From Hyphomicrobiales bacterium (GTDB lineage: Bacteria; Pseudomonadota; Alphaproteobacteria; Rhizobiales; Rhizobiaceae): a stretch of 64,000 nt of DNA. The stretch lies in contig UCEZ01000026.1 in the NCBI GenBank assembly GCA_900471525.1, forward strand, positions 1 to 64,000, read 5' to 3'. The notes under the pieces were generated by a model, which saw only the letters and a program-made list of their open reading frames with translations, did not search any database and was not told the origin of the DNA. Below, in pieces: positions 63,019 through 64,000 of this stretch. The position numbers were made by a program, and so were the translations under genes. The first letter of the stretch is position 1, and every line of letters starts with the position of its first letter.

Positions 63019-64000
63019 TTAGCCGAACCACCATCTTTCGGAAAATTTCTGCCCGTCCATATCCCAGTTGGAGGCGATCTTGTCGTGCCTGATCTTGGTC
63101 GATGTCGCGAATACATAGTTTGCAAACATCGGCACCACTGTCCCGCCGTCGTTTGAAAGTATTTCCTGAGCATCGAAATATATCTGAGCTCGTTTCGTCG
63201 CATCGAGTTCTGCGCGACCGGCCGTGACCAATTCGACAAAATGTGAGTTTTTCCAATTGGTGTCGTTCCAGGCGCCGTCTGGGAGGTATGCAAGGGACAA
63301 CATTGCATCGACCGTGGGTCGACCCGCCCAATAGCACGCGCACCACGGCTTCTTCGTCCATACGCTCGCCCAATAGCCATCGTTTGGAACGCGTTCGACC
63401 ATGATATTGATGCCGCTTTTCGCCCCCGCTTGTGAATAGAGTTCAGCGGCGTCGACGGCGCCGCTGAAGGCCGCATCCGCGGCGGCCAGCTGAATATCGA
63501 GGCTCGTCAGGCCGGACTGTTTCAGATACCATTTCGCCTTGTCGAGATCCTGGATTCGCTGAGGCAGGCCAGCCGCATAGAACGGCATTGCCGGTCCAAT
63601 TGGATGATCATTGCCCACAGTGCCATGCCCCTGTAGGATCAAATCCACCATCTGTTCGCGCGGGCACGCGAGCTTTACAGCCATCCGGACGTTGGGATCC
63701 TCAAACGGAGCCTTGTTGGTCAGCATTGGAAATGTGTAATGCTGATTGCCCGCGATCGACTTTACGCTAACCGCATCGTTTGTTTTTAAATAGCTCACAG
63801 TCTTCACGTCGCAGCGATCCATGACATCTATAGTGCCACTCATAATCGCCGATGTGCGCGCGGTTGCATCGACAATGGCGATCATTTCGATTGCGTCGAA
63901 ATGTGCTCGATCGGTCTTCCAATAACTTTGATTGCGAGTGAGCTGTGCCCGAATGCCGGGGTCCCATCCTTCCAGTTTGTAGGGACCGCAGCCGACCCCA
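63019..64000 (-). CDS. Peptide/nickel-type ABC solute-binding protein, C-terminal part (cut by window end)
   Basis: The frame is open to the window end, so the N-terminus lies outside. Family 5 extracellular-binding motifs: GCGPYKLEGWDPGIRAQLTR, FPMLTNKAPFEDPNVRMAVK, DLDKAKWYLKQSGL, VPNDGYWASVWTKKPWCACY, ending GQKFSERWWFG. It binds peptides, opines or similar solutes for a Dpp/Opp-type importer, whose other genes are not in the window. Confidence 0.88.
   Translation of the reverse strand, partial: GVGCGPYKLEGWDPGIRAQLTRNQSYWKTDRAHFDAIEMIAIVDATARTSAIMSGTIDVMDRCDVKTVSYLKTNDAVSVKSIAGNQHYTFPMLTNKAPFEDPNVRMAVKLACPREQMVDLILQGHGTVGNDHPIGPAMPFYAAGLPQRIQDLDKAKWYLKQSGLTSLDIQLAAADAAFSGAVDAAELYSQAGAKSGINIMVERVPNDGYWASVWTKKPWCACYWAGRPTVDAMLSLAYLPDGAWNDTNWKNSHFVELVTAGRAELDATKRAQIYFDAQEILSNDGGTVVPMFANYVFATSTKIRHDKIASNWDMDGQKFSERWWFG

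Noticed and set aside
1-64000. CRISPR arrays, rRNA and tRNA genes
   Set aside because: No regularly spaced short repeats, no rRNA-like stretches and no tRNA cloverleaf were recognised while reading; a covariance-model scan would be needed to exclude a tRNA.
1-64000. A virB operon in the window
   Set aside because: No VirB1-VirB11 family protein is visible among the reading frames; the channel genes must lie elsewhere if the system works.

Overview
The window looks like part of a large plasmid of an alphaproteobacterium, most likely Rhizobiales (Agrobacterium/Rhizobium/Brucella relatives). It carries rep genes of the repABC family, a vir-type DNA-transfer region, RIT, IS6, IS110, IS5 and IS630 remnants, and blocks of catabolic and transport genes. 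All family names come from reading the translations; no database search was run.

Left part (1-9.4 kb): two copies of an OccR/NocR-type LysR gene lie in direct orientation, one cut by the window start and one frameshifted. Between them are decayed mobile elements and then a stretch of about 3.2 kb (5136-8380) that has the anatomy of a T-DNA. A border-like repeat with an overdrive-like motif on its outer side lies at 5136, and two nearly identical 25-bp border repeats lie at 6822 and 8356. Inside are two genes that look eukaryotic: TATA boxes about 120 bp before the ATG, pyrimidine-rich leaders and no Shine-Dalgarno sequence. The second gene contains a 51-bp GT-AG spliceosomal-type intron whose first codon is an in-frame stop if unspliced. 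The short intron and leader style suggest a fungal rather than a plant recipient; that is inference.

Vir region (9.5-21.6 kb): a candidate secreted effector, divergent virC1-virC2, then a long collinear run virD1-virD2-virE1-like-virE2-like-second effector-small Arg-rich ORF-virD4. Products expected to enter the recipient carry nuclear localisation signals and/or arginine-rich C-terminal tails, the known VirB/VirD4 export signal type. VirC/VirD1/VirD2 would process the borders, the VirE2-like protein would coat the strand and VirD4 would couple it to a type IV channel. No virB genes lie in this window.

Replication and sensing (21.6-33.5 kb): serine recombinase and IS relics, an XRE regulator, then a repA-small ORF-repC operon without repB but with a candidate antisense ctRNA, an AT-rich stretch, a cupin gene, and a virG-like/di-heme peroxidase/virA-like operon.

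Right part (33.5-64 kb): small regulators, a Kup potassium transporter, an extra IspH, two unknown genes in tandem, and a catabolic island of about 15 kb. The island has a urea/amide-type ABC transporter, nucleoside hydrolase, two-component HpaB-type monooxygenase with flavin reductase, isochorismatase-type amidase, glutathione transferase, carbamoylase, deacetylase, amidohydrolase and a D-threonine aldolase-like enzyme. A MarR regulator and a repeated 15-bp GCT-N9-AGC inverted repeat tie it together. Then follow an ars-type operon, a frameshifted alcohol dehydrogenase and a partial peptide-type solute-binding protein.
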